16,148 nt of DNA from UBA6901 sp035256085 (GCA_035256085.1 DATEYP010000115.1:1-16148); one strand, 5' to 3'; shown: positions 1 to 6,398, counted from the stretch's first letter. Notes: generated from the sequence alone by a model not told the origin. Translations and numbers: made by a program.

Positions 1-1866
1 GTCCGGGTGATGGGTCTGGATCAGCACCTCGCCCGGCTTGTCGGCGCGGCCGGCGCGGCCGGCCACCTGCACCAGTTGCTGCACCAGCCGCTCTTCGCTG
101 CGGAAATCCGCACTGTACAAACCCTGGTCGGCATTCAGCACGCCGACCAGGGTCAGATTCGGAAAATCGTGGCCCTTGGCGAGCATCTGCGTGCCGACCA
201 GGATATCGGCCTCGCCGGCGTGTACGCGCCGCAATTTCTCTTCCAGCGAACCCTTGCGGCGCGTGCTGTCGCGATCGATGCGTACGATGCGCGCCTGTGG
301 AAACAGGCGCGCAAGCGCCGTCTCAATGCGCTCCGTGCCTTCGCCGATACCGTGCAAATTGCCGCTGCCGCACGCCGGACAGGTCACAGGCAGTGGCGCC
401 TCGGCGCCGCAGTGGTGACAGCGCAGCTTGCGGCTGCGTTGGTGGATGGGTCGCTCCCGGCTTCCTGCCTCACGCGACACTCGCACATCCCTGTGCAGCG
501 TCAGACGCGCATCGCAACGCTTGCAGGGCGCCAGCCAGCCGCAGTCGTGGCACATGAGCACCGGTGCGAAACCACGCCGGTTGAGAAACAGCAGGCTTTG
601 TTCCTTGCGCGTTAAGCGTTCTTGCAGCGCCTCGATGAGCGGCGGCGAAATGCCTTCGTTGCGCTTGAGGCGTTTGAGGTCGAGCAGCGTCACCCGCGGC
701 GGCTGCGCGGCACCGGTACGCTCCGGCAGACTTAGCAACTGGTATCGCCCCTGTTGGGCATTGTGCAGGCTTTCCAGCGCGGGCGTGGCCGAACCGAGAA
801 GTACCGGCAGATTTTCCAAGCGGGCACGCTTGATGGCCACGTCGCGCGCATGATAACGGAAACCGTCCTGCTGCTTGAACGACGCATCGTGCTCCTCGTC
901 GATAATAACCAGCGCCAGTTTCGGCATCGGCGTAAACACTGCCGAGCGCGTACCGATCACCACCGCGGCCTGTGCGGTGCGCGCCATTTGCCAGGCGCAC
1001 AGACGTTCGCTGTCGTTCAGGCCCGAATGCATGACGGCCACCGGCGCATTCAGCCGGCCCTCGAAGCGCGTGACCAGCTGCGGCGTCAGTCCGATTTCCG
1101 GCACCAGCACCAACACCTGATCGCCGCGCGCCACAACCTCTTCGATTGCACGCAGGTAGACTTCGGTCTTGCCGCTGCCGGTGACGCCGAGCAGCAGCAG
1201 GCACTGGAATTTGCCGGACGCGGCAAGAATCGCCGCACCCGCCTGTTCCTGTGCGGCGGTGAGTTGCGGCGCGATGTGTTGCCCGGCCAGCCTGGGCGGC
1301 AGGCATTGTTCCTCGGTAATGCGGATGAGCCCGCGTGCCGTCAGGCGATTCATGGCATCGCGCCAGTTCTTGACAACTTCCGCCAGCCTCGCAGCGCTCA
1401 GGCCTTCGGCATGTTCCCGCAGCACCTGAACAAGACGTTGCTGAAGTGGAGAACGTTTCAGAGCATCGGGGGGAAGCCGGCGTGCAGCCTCAGTCAACAC
1501 ATAGCGCTTTTCGCCCGCTGCGGTGGCTGGCAGGCCGCGCCGTAACATCACCGGCAAGGCCGTCGCCATCACCTCGCCGATCGGATGGTGGTAGTACGCG
1601 CTGGCCCAGACGAGCAGCTCCATAAGCGTAGCGGGCAACAGCGGCTCGGAATCCAGCGAACGGCGTATGGATTTCAGTTTGTCCCGGGGCAGATCGCTTT
1701 GCGTCGTAACGCCCAGCACCACGCCGACCAACTCCTGCCTGCCGAACGGCACACGCACGCGCGTTCCGGGTGCTGGAACTGGATCTCCGGCGATCAGACG
1801 GTAGTCAAAATGACGCGGGAGCGGCGAAGGAATGGCAATGCGCGCAAAACGAGGAGCTGCCGACAT
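1..1866 (-). CDS. priA: Primosomal protein N' (PriA helicase), C-terminus cut by window edge
   Basis: PriA is the 3'-to-5' DNA helicase that recognises stalled forks and D-loops and reloads the replisome. The frame is open from the ATG at 1866 to base 1, giving 622 residues of a protein usually about 730 long; only the C-terminal end is missing. An in-frame TAG lies at 1876-1878, so this is the first possible ATG. Visible parts: an N-terminal DNA-binding domain (from about residue 6, ARIAIPSPL), Walker A GVTGSGKTE (227-235), DEEH box (323-326), GSATP motif, and eight zinc-binding cysteines at 439, 442, 448, 451, 483, 486, 496 and 499. Late helicase motifs LVGTQMLAKGHDFPNL and QVAGRAGR are present. 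Relative to my memory of E. coli PriA, about 17 basic residues are inserted between the second and third cysteine pairs (around 463-482). I see no clear Shine-Dalgarno. It is divergent from the nitroreductase gene. Confidence 0.97.
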   Translation of the reverse strand, partial: MSAAPRFARIAIPSPLPRHFDYRLIAGDPVPAPGTRVRVPFGRQELVGVVLGVTTQSDLPRDKLKSIRRSLDSEPLLPATLMELLVWASAYYHHPIGEVMATALPVMLRRGLPATAAGEKRYVLTEAARRLPPDALKRSPLQQRLVQVLREHAEGLSAARLAEVVKNWRDAMNRLTARGLIRITEEQCLPPRLAGQHIAPQLTAAQEQAGAAILAASGKFQCLLLLGVTGSGKTEVYLRAIEEVVARGDQVLVLVPEIGLTPQLVTRFEGRLNAPVAVMHSGLNDSERLCAWQMARTAQAAVVIGTRSAVFTPMPKLALVIIDEEHDASFKQQDGFRYHARDVAIKRARLENLPVLLGSATPALESLHNAQQGRYQLLSLPERTGAAQPPRVTLLDLKRLKRNEGISPPLIEALQERLTRKEQSLLFLNRRGFAPVLMCHDCGWLAPCKRCDARLTLHRDVRVSREAGSRERPIHQRSRKLRCHHCGAEAPLPVTCPACGSGNLHGIGEGTERIETALARLFPQARIVRIDRDSTRRKGSLEEKLRRVHAGEADILVGTQMLAKGHDFPNLTLVGVLNADQGLYSADFRSEERLVQQLVQVAGRAGRADKPGEVLIQTHHPD

Positions 1867-1990
1867 GCCGTGAATCTAACACAGCGTGGATTCAGCATGC
1901 CGTGAAACATCCGGCTCCACGTTCATGCGCACCTTCAAACTTGCGGCTAACCCCTTGTTGCAGAACAGCCTGACAGTTACTCACAAAATC

Positions 1991-1999
1991 TGTGGATAA
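1991..1999 (-). promoter_or_regulatory. Perfect-consensus DnaA box (TTATCCACA on the minus strand)
   Basis: The plus strand reads TGTGGATAA, the exact complement of the strongest E. coli DnaA box. It lies 125 bp upstream of the priA start. A second sequence, TGTGAATAA at 2180-2188, fits the looser TTWTNCACA consensus in the same orientation. Whether DnaA binds here is inference; one perfect 9-mer can occur by chance in AT-rich DNA. Confidence 0.45.
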
Positions 2000-2060
2000 A
2001 ACTGTGCATGATCTGCACGATTTTGAAAAATTGAGCCATATGACGATTTTTTGTCTGATT

Positions 2061-2075
2061 GATTAAAAATTAATC
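2061..2075. promoter_or_regulatory. 15-bp AT-rich palindrome, possible operator
   Basis: GATTAA, a 3-nt AAA centre, then TTAATC form a perfect inverted repeat. It sits in the most AT-rich part of the divergent spacer, about 190 bp before the nitroreductase start. The shape is that of a dimeric regulator site, but no regulator gene is adjacent and I cannot assign one. Confidence 0.3.
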
Positions 2076-2179
2076 GCCATTCATATGTACCGGTAATTCA
2101 GTCACTTATGTTAGATTAGCGCCCTCTCATGCAGTCTCGGTCGTTCATGCCCAGAGACATCGCGATAATTCCGCACAAT

Positions 2180-2188
2180 TGTGAATAA
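2180..2188 (-). promoter_or_regulatory. Second, weaker DnaA-box match (TTATTCACA on the minus strand)
   Basis: TGTGAATAA on the plus strand matches the permissive DnaA consensus TTWTNCACA and overlaps the palindrome CACAATTGTG at 2174-2183. It shares orientation with the perfect box about 190 bp away. It is weaker evidence than the perfect box and could be coincidental. Confidence 0.3.
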
Positions 2189-2264
2189 CCGCTTGACCGG
2201 GGACTGTTTTTCCAGCCTGAAACACGCCGTCGATGGCATCAAACCAAATGCACTGGAGAATCCG

Positions 2265-2873
2265 ATGTCGACAAGGCTCGCCCACACCCAGGTACCGATC
2301 AACGACGTCATTGCGCGCCGCTGGAGCGGACGCGCCTTCGACCCCCTCAAACCTGTCAAACGCGAGCAACTTGTTGCCCTGCTCGAGGCAGCGCGTTGGG
2401 CGGCTTCCTGTTACAACGATCAACCTTGGCGTTTTCTGGTCTGGGACCGCAACAGCGATGCCGCCAGCTGGCAGAAAGCCTTCGGCTGTCTGAGTGAGTG
2501 GAATCAGAAATGGGTTGTCAATGCGCCGGTGCTGATGCTTTCCAGTGCCGGCAGCGTCTTTGAACGCAACGGCAAGCCAAGCCGCTGGGGCCAGCACGAC
2601 ACCGGCGCGGCCGGGCAAAACCTGTATCTCCAGGCGACCGCCCTGGGCCTCATGGCCCATCCGATGGGTGGCTATGATCCAGACAAGGCGCGCGCGGCCT
2701 TTGCGATACCCGCCGATTACACGCCGATGGCGATGATCGCGGTCGGCCACCCCGGCCCCGTGGACGGCCTCGAACAGGAATACCGGGAGGCCGAAACCGC
2801 CGCGCGCACGCGCAAACCGCTTGCCGAATGCTTTTTCGAAGGCGGCTGGGGTATTCCGGTAAAAACCGGCTAG
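2265..2873 (+). CDS. Nitroreductase-family FMN-dependent oxidoreductase
   Basis: A 202-residue cytoplasmic flavoprotein of the nitroreductase superfamily, which use FMN and NAD(P)H to reduce nitro groups, quinones or flavins; the physiological substrate cannot be told from sequence. Family signs are RRWSGRAFDP (18-27), which corresponds to the RRSxRxFxP phosphate-binding start, AASCYNDQPWRF (46-57), the helix HDTGAAGQNLYLQATALG (111-128) and AMIAVGHPG (156-164). The ATG at 2265 is preferred because GGAG sits at 2255-2258 and the family homology begins a few residues later. An upstream in-frame GTG at 2181 would add 28 residues with no family resemblance and lacks a ribosome site. The stop is two bases before the fructosamine kinase start, so the two are probably co-transcribed. 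Confidence 0.92.
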   Translation: MSTRLAHTQVPINDVIARRWSGRAFDPLKPVKREQLVALLEAARWAASCYNDQPWRFLVWDRNSDAASWQKAFGCLSEWNQKWVVNAPVLMLSSAGSVFERNGKPSRWGQHDTGAAGQNLYLQATALGLMAHPMGGYDPDKARAAFAIPADYTPMAMIAVGHPGPVDGLEQEYREAETAARTRKPLAECFFEGGWGIPVKTG

Positions 2874-2875
2874 GC

Positions 2876-3757
2876 ATGCCCCTGCACGACGCCATCGTTC
2901 ACGCCATCTCCGCGGCCAGCGGTGAAGCCTTCAGACTGGAAAACGTGACCGGCGTGGGTGGTGGCTGCATCAACACCACCGAGGTACTGGAAGGCGGCGG
3001 CCGGCGCTTTTTCGTGAAGCGCAACGATGTCACGCGTTTCGACATGTTCGAGGCCGAATCGGAAGGGCTTATCGAAATCGCGAACTCAATGAGCGTGCGC
3101 GTCCCACGGCCGGTCTGCTCCGGCACGCACGCTGGCCAGGCCTATTTGGTGCTCGAATATCTCGACATCGGATACCGTGCCGGGAACGGTGAGCTCCTTG
3201 GCCGGCAACTCGCGGCCATGCACCGCGCGACGCATGCGCGTTTCGGCTGGCATCGCAACAACACCATCGGCTCCACGCCGCAGGTCAACACAGCGGAACA
3301 CGACTGGCCTGCGTTCTATCGTGAACATCGGCTGCGCTTTCAACTCGAACTCGCAGAAGAAAATGGTCATGGCGCGGACCTGTTGTGGCGCGCTGAACAA
3401 CTTCTGGAAAAACTGCCGGCGTTCTTTGCCGGCTACCAACCGTTGCCGTCACTGCTGCACGGCGACCTGTGGGGCGGGAACCATGCGGTGCTGCGCGACG
3501 GCACACCGGTAATCTTCGACCCGGCGGTGTATTACGGCGACCGCGAGGCAGATCTGGCCATGACCGAGTTGTTCGGCGGTTTCGGTCCCGGCTTCTACGC
3601 CGCTTACCGCGAAGCCTGGCCGCTCGACCCGGGTTACCACGTACGCCGAGACCTCTACAACCTTTACCATGTTCTCAACCACCTGAACCTGTTCGGGGGC
3701 GGTTACCGTGAACAGTCGTTACAACTCATTGATCGATTGTTGAGTGAAACCTGCTAG
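2876..3757 (+). CDS. Fructosamine kinase / ketosamine-3-kinase family protein
   Basis: A 293-residue protein of the fructosamine kinase family (aminoglycoside-phosphotransferase fold), whose members phosphorylate sugar-amine adducts on glycated amines or proteins so the adduct falls off. The length is close to E. coli YniA. Visible features: glycine-rich loop VGGGCINTT (27-35), probable ATP-binding lysine in FVKRN (K48), acidic residue in EAESEG, catalytic loop LLHGDLWGGN (193-202, with D197 as likely base) and metal-binding segment VIFDPAVYYGDREADLAM (212-229). The ATG at 2876 was chosen because the conserved N-terminus starts there. An earlier in-frame ATG at 2828 would add 16 residues overlapping the previous gene. 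The ribosome site is weak, consistent with translational coupling to the nitroreductase. It ends 14 bp from a convergent gene. Confidence 0.93.
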   Translation: MPLHDAIVHAISAASGEAFRLENVTGVGGGCINTTEVLEGGGRRFFVKRNDVTRFDMFEAESEGLIEIANSMSVRVPRPVCSGTHAGQAYLVLEYLDIGYRAGNGELLGRQLAAMHRATHARFGWHRNNTIGSTPQVNTAEHDWPAFYREHRLRFQLELAEENGHGADLLWRAEQLLEKLPAFFAGYQPLPSLLHGDLWGGNHAVLRDGTPVIFDPAVYYGDREADLAMTELFGGFGPGFYAAYREAWPLDPGYHVRRDLYNLYHVLNHLNLFGGGYREQSLQLIDRLLSETC

Positions 3758-3771
3758 GGCCCGACCTGCCG

Positions 3772-4587
3772 TTATTTGGGCAAACTTGTATTTTCCGTAT
3801 GGCAATCGCCGCTTGGTGCAAACCCCGGCTCCGGTCGCAGAACCTCTGTCTGAACATTCAAATCAGATCCAGGGCCTTCATTCGAGCAGGACCGACGGTT
3901 ATTAAATATAGACTTCAATCGCAGCAACTCACGCTCGCTGGAAGAATCTCGGTCGACAATGTCGGCGCCGTCAGGAGTGGATATCACGAATACCTTTTCA
4001 GCATCGTGATGCTGTGGAGATGCCGCTGCAATATTTGCCTGTGCATAGAGGTATGCTGTGGCAACTTTTTGCGAAACGGCTGCCTGATAAGCACCAAACG
4101 TCGCTACGACCACAAACATCACCGATGGATGAATCAGTGGTGTGGCGAAGCGCGGCAATAACCGGTTGGCTGAGGCGACAGTCAGATTGTAGGCCCAGCC
4201 AATCCCGATACCGGTACCAATGACGGCGATCGGCCCGACCAGGCCGGTTGCCAGGATGTTAAAAAGGGCAACACGCGACCCCCCGATCTCCCCGTGAATG
4301 GCATAAATGCCGCCAGCGATCCCACTACGGATGTCCAAGAATGTGGCGACCGCCAGAAAGGCCAAGGCGAGATAGGCACCGTAGGTAAGCAGCCGGCCCG
4401 TTACCTCGAACGCGGTGCCGAGCGTGTGGGCGCGGCCACTGTCTATCCATCTCCGGTGGTCTTCCATGGCCCCGAACAATTCTCCGGCCAGCTGTGTTAA
4501 CCGCCGGACGGCGACCGCAAGATTTCCGTTTTCGGTATGGCTTTTGGATGATTGATGAATTTGTCGCCGTTTATTGTCCACGGTCAT
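3772..4587 (-). CDS. Hypothetical three-helix membrane protein
   Basis: I do not recognise this 271-residue protein. It has a hydrophilic, basic N-terminal part (1-60), three hydrophobic stretches at about 66-84, 106-134 and 154-172, and a polar tail of roughly 100 residues with the segment EKVFVISTPDGADIVDRD (197-214). No signal peptide is evident, so it is probably an inner-membrane protein. GC is lower than in neighbouring genes, and falls further in the tail (hand count about 43% in 3901-3960). It lies downstream of the PilZ gene on the same strand with a 78-bp gap, so the two may be co-expressed; the link is positional only. The start is uncertain: no clear ribosome site precedes 4587, and an internal ATG at residue 41 is an alternative. 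Confidence 0.65.
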   Translation of the reverse strand: MTVDNKRRQIHQSSKSHTENGNLAVAVRRLTQLAGELFGAMEDHRRWIDSGRAHTLGTAFEVTGRLLTYGAYLALAFLAVATFLDIRSGIAGGIYAIHGEIGGSRVALFNILATGLVGPIAVIGTGIGIGWAYNLTVASANRLLPRFATPLIHPSVMFVVVATFGAYQAAVSQKVATAYLYAQANIAAASPQHHDAEKVFVISTPDGADIVDRDSSSERELLRLKSIFNNRRSCSNEGPGSDLNVQTEVLRPEPGFAPSGDCHTENTSLPK

Positions 4588-4609
4588 ATATTGTTATTCC
4601 GTATCCACA

Positions 4610-4628
4610 CCAGCACTAGTGCGACTGG
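4610..4628. repeat. Small nested palindrome between PilZ and membrane-protein genes
   Basis: CCAG and CTGG flank the perfect palindrome GCACTAGTGC (4613-4622). It lies 23 bp upstream of the membrane-protein start. It lacks a T-run, so it is not an obvious intrinsic terminator; an operator is possible but unproven. Confidence 0.35.
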
Positions 4629-4641
4629 ATGCACGGCTTAT

Positions 4642-4665
4642 ACCGGCATATTCATATGCACCGGT
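4642..4665. repeat. Imperfect inverted repeat abutting the PilZ stop codon
   Basis: Arms ACCGG-CATAT and ATATG-CA-CCGGT face each other around a 2-nt centre, with a 2-nt asymmetry in the right arm. The repeat ends exactly at the base before the PilZ stop codon (4666-4668). The tiny centre suits a DNA-level operator better than a tight RNA hairpin. No T-run follows on either strand. Confidence 0.35.
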
Positions 4666-5112
4666 TTACATGGCGTAGAGAAAATTTACCAGGTCCGTGT
4701 ACGTTCGGTTGCCGTAAGTGCTGAATCTGATGCCAACGCCCTCTGTGTCAATACGCACGATTTCGGCTGAAATCTGGTGTTCGATCTGGCGCTGGTTATA
4801 GGAAACCCCGATGACAACCTCGACGGGGTCCCCCACCGCCAAACCTGTCGTGTCCATTTCCACAAACGCGCCGACCAGGCTTATGTCATGAATCTTGCGG
4901 GCGATGACATAGGCAGATCCAAGCTTGACAATAATATTGCACGGCATTGATTTGCGGATGCCCACGCGCCTGCTGAATGAGGTGCCCGCGGATCGTATGG
5001 AAGGTGTACCGTGGTTATCACGAGCGGCCTCGTCGGTTCCCGCACGTGTCAGCCAGACATCAGTCCGAATAGCTGCTTGCCGATCGTCAGACGTAGCACG
5101 TTTGTTGTCCAT
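4666..5112 (-). CDS. PilZ-domain protein, probable cyclic-di-GMP receptor
   Basis: A 148-residue protein with a C-terminal PilZ domain (about 47-148). Both parts of the cyclic-di-GMP binding signature are present: R49-VGI-R53 (RxxxR) and D76-I-S78-LV-G81 (DxSxxG), 23 residues apart as usual for the family. PilZ proteins bind cyclic-di-GMP and alter motility, pili, polysaccharide or transcription; the target here is unknown. The first 45 residues are polar and not recognisable. The ATG at 5112 follows AAGGG about 8 bases upstream on the coding strand. It is downstream of hemE (122-bp gap) and upstream of the three-helix membrane protein. The local GC is near 48% over 4921-4980, lower than the flanking core genes. 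The protein does not resemble the short type IV pilus protein PilZ itself. Confidence 0.88.
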   Translation of the reverse strand: MDNKRATSDDRQAAIRTDVWLTRAGTDEAARDNHGTPSIRSAGTSFSRRVGIRKSMPCNIIVKLGSAYVIARKIHDISLVGAFVEMDTTGLAVGDPVEVVIGVSYNQRQIEHQISAEIVRIDTEGVGIRFSTYGNRTYTDLVNFLYAM

Positions 5113-5145
5113 ACCGGCCCTTTTTGGATGCTGAATGCGAATATC

Positions 5146-5175
5146 AGGTTAAGCCGAAGGACAGGCAGGGGTCAA
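5146..5175 (-). promoter_or_regulatory. Weak candidate sigma-70 promoter for the PilZ gene
   Basis: On the minus strand TTGACC (5170-5175) is followed after 18 bp by TAACCT (5146-5151). The -35 matches five of six consensus bases, the -10 only three. It lies 34 bp upstream of the PilZ start in the spacer after hemE. Its position is sensible but the -10 is poor. Confidence 0.25.
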
Positions 5176-5209
5176 CTGTGAGGCCCATGCACCCGAATGT
5201 CCCTGTTTG

Positions 5210-5238
5210 CTGATTTTGCCTATACGGGCAATGCTCAG
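5210..5238 (-). other. Stem-loop overlapping the hemE stop codon
   Basis: CTGA (5210-5213) pairs with TCAG (5235-5238) and TTGCC (5216-5220) with GGCAA (5227-5231), giving an interrupted hairpin with a 6-nt loop. It covers the hemE stop. There is no following T-run on the minus strand, so I do not call it an intrinsic terminator. Confidence 0.25.
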
Positions 5239-6287
5239 ACGTGATACTTCCTGCTCACGAGGTGAACTGCTTCGACCAGCGCAGCAACATGGTCGGGTTC
5301 TATCCCGGTGTGGATGCCGTGACCGAGGTTGAACACATGACCGTTGCCATGGCCGAAACTCGCCAGTACGGCTCCAACCTCGGCACGAATGCGGTCGGGT
5401 GAGGCGTAGAGTACGGACGGGTCCATATTTCCCTGCAATGCGACGCGACCGCCGACGCGTGCGCGCGCGTCCTTGAGATCAGTAGTCCAATCCACGCCCA
5501 GGGCATCACAACCGCTATCGGCCATGGCTTCGAGCCACTGACCGCCGCCCTTGGTGAACAGGATCACCGGCACCTTGCGGCCCTCGGCCTCGCGCGTGAG
5601 ACCAGAGACGATCTCGCGCATGTAGCGCAGCGAGAATTCCCGGTAATCGCGCGGCGACAGCGCCCCGCCCCAGGTGTCGAACACCATCACCGCCTGCGCG
5701 CCTGCCGCGATCTGGGCATTGAGGTAATCGGTGACAGCACGTGCGGTGGTCGCCAGCAACTCATGTAATAGCGCCGGCTGGTCGTACAGCATTTTTTTGA
5801 TCAGCGCGAAGTCCTTGCTCGAACCCCCCTCGATCATGTAGGTGGCAAGCGTCCATGGCGAACCGGCGAAGCCGATGAGCGGAACCTGGCCATCCAGCTC
5901 GCGGCGAACGAGGCGCACCGCGTCCATGACATAGCGCAACTGGTCTTCCGGGTCGGGCACGGCAAGACGTTTGATGTCCGCGGCCGTGCGCACCGGATTC
6001 CTGAATTGCGGGCCCTCGCCGTCGGCGAAATACAGCCCGAGGCCCATCGCATCCGGGATAGTGAGAATATCGGAGAACAGTATCGCCGCATCAAGCGGGA
6101 AGCGCTTGAGCGGCTGCAGGGTCACCTCGCAGGCCAGCTCCGGCGTAGTGCACAGCTGCATGAACGAACCGGCCTTCTCGCGCGTGGCGCGATACTCGGG
6201 CAGGTAGCGCCCGGCCTGACGCATGATCCACACCGGCGTCATGTCCACCGGCTGGCGCAGCAGGGCGCGCAGGAAGCGGTCGTTCAT
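5235..6287 (-). CDS. hemE: Uroporphyrinogen decarboxylase
   Basis: HemE decarboxylates the four acetate side chains of uroporphyrinogen III to give coproporphyrinogen III, a cofactor-free cytoplasmic step of haem synthesis. The 350-residue product is close to the E. coli length. Signatures: PVWIMRQAGRYLPEYR (18-33) with substrate-binding R23 and R27, FSDIL with the catalytic-site D73, and GFAGSPWTLATYMIEGG. The C-terminal FNLGHGIHTGIEPDHV is also typical. The ATG at 6287 is chosen because the conserved N-terminus (MNDRFLRALL) starts there. The frame stays open upstream to 6350, but only through repeat-derived sequence. No Shine-Dalgarno is visible before this ATG; the upstream bases are the edge of the heptad-repeat hairpin. 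It follows gltD on the same strand. Confidence 0.97.
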   Translation of the reverse strand: MNDRFLRALLRQPVDMTPVWIMRQAGRYLPEYRATREKAGSFMQLCTTPELACEVTLQPLKRFPLDAAILFSDILTIPDAMGLGLYFADGEGPQFRNPVRTAADIKRLAVPDPEDQLRYVMDAVRLVRRELDGQVPLIGFAGSPWTLATYMIEGGSSKDFALIKKMLYDQPALLHELLATTARAVTDYLNAQIAAGAQAVMVFDTWGGALSPRDYREFSLRYMREIVSGLTREAEGRKVPVILFTKGGGQWLEAMADSGCDALGVDWTTDLKDARARVGGRVALQGNMDPSVLYASPDRIRAEVGAVLASFGHGNGHVFNLGHGIHTGIEPDHVAALVEAVHLVSRKYHV

Positions 6288-6300
6288 AACAGCAGATACA

Positions 6301-6394
6301 AGGGACAAGATACAAGATACAAGGAACAACACACTGGCTTCGGCAAGCACCGTGCCCGCTGTTCCTTGTATCTTGTATCTTGCATCTTGTCCCT
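6301..6394. repeat. Heptad-repeat inverted repeat / long hairpin between gltD and hemE
   Basis: The 7-nt unit ATACAAG and variants repeat in tandem in the left arm, and its complement CTTGTAT repeats in the right arm. Bases 6306-6328 and 6360-6382 are perfectly complementary (23 bp). After a 7-nt bulge equal to one extra repeat unit (6383-6389), AGGGA (6301-6305) pairs with TCCCT (6390-6394). The 31-nt loop contains a further small hairpin, GCTT-CGGC-AAGC. The element starts 4 bp after the gltD stop and ends 13 bp before the hemE ATG. It resembles a dispersed palindromic or short-tandem-repeat element; whether it recurs elsewhere in the genome cannot be seen here. Confidence 0.9.
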
Positions 6395-6398
6395 GCCT

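Larger units (their letters stand above)
1867..2264. other. Divergent intergenic spacer between priA and the nitroreductase gene
   Basis: This spacer of about 400 bp should carry the promoters for priA (leftward) and the nitroreductase/kinase pair (rightward). I see no convincing gene in it. The middle, roughly 1980-2120, is clearly more AT-rich than the flanking genes. It holds two DnaA-box-like sequences, a 15-bp palindrome at 2061-2075, an inverted repeat at 2004-2018 (GTGCA, 5-nt gap, TGCAC) and a perfect palindrome CACAATTGTG at 2174-2183. I tested several -35/-10 pairings by eye in both directions and none was good enough to call. Confidence 0.7.

Noticed and set aside
40..63. Tandem GC-rich repeat near the left edge (GGCGCGGCC twice)
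   Set aside because: It encodes the conserved helicase motif QVAGRAGRAD in priA and needs no other explanation.
470..1306. 278-residue open frame on the minus strand inside priA
   Set aside because: It is an alternative frame of priA; the true frame is continuous from 1866 to 1 with all helicase and zinc motifs.
1867..2264. Possible replication origin based on DnaA boxes and AT-rich DNA
   Set aside because: Only one perfect box and one weak box are present, no dnaA, dnaN, mnmG or similar origin neighbours are seen, and no repeated 13-mers; a regulatory role is more economical.
6288..6350. Extended hemE start adding a hydrophobic, signal-like N-terminus
   Set aside because: The extra residues (LAEASVLFLVSCILSLV) are a translation of the heptad-repeat hairpin; HemE is cytoplasmic and its conserved start is MNDRFLRALL.
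6301..6394. CRISPR-like repeat array
   Set aside because: The repeat unit is only 7 nt, units are contiguous without spacers, and the arrangement is an inverted repeat.
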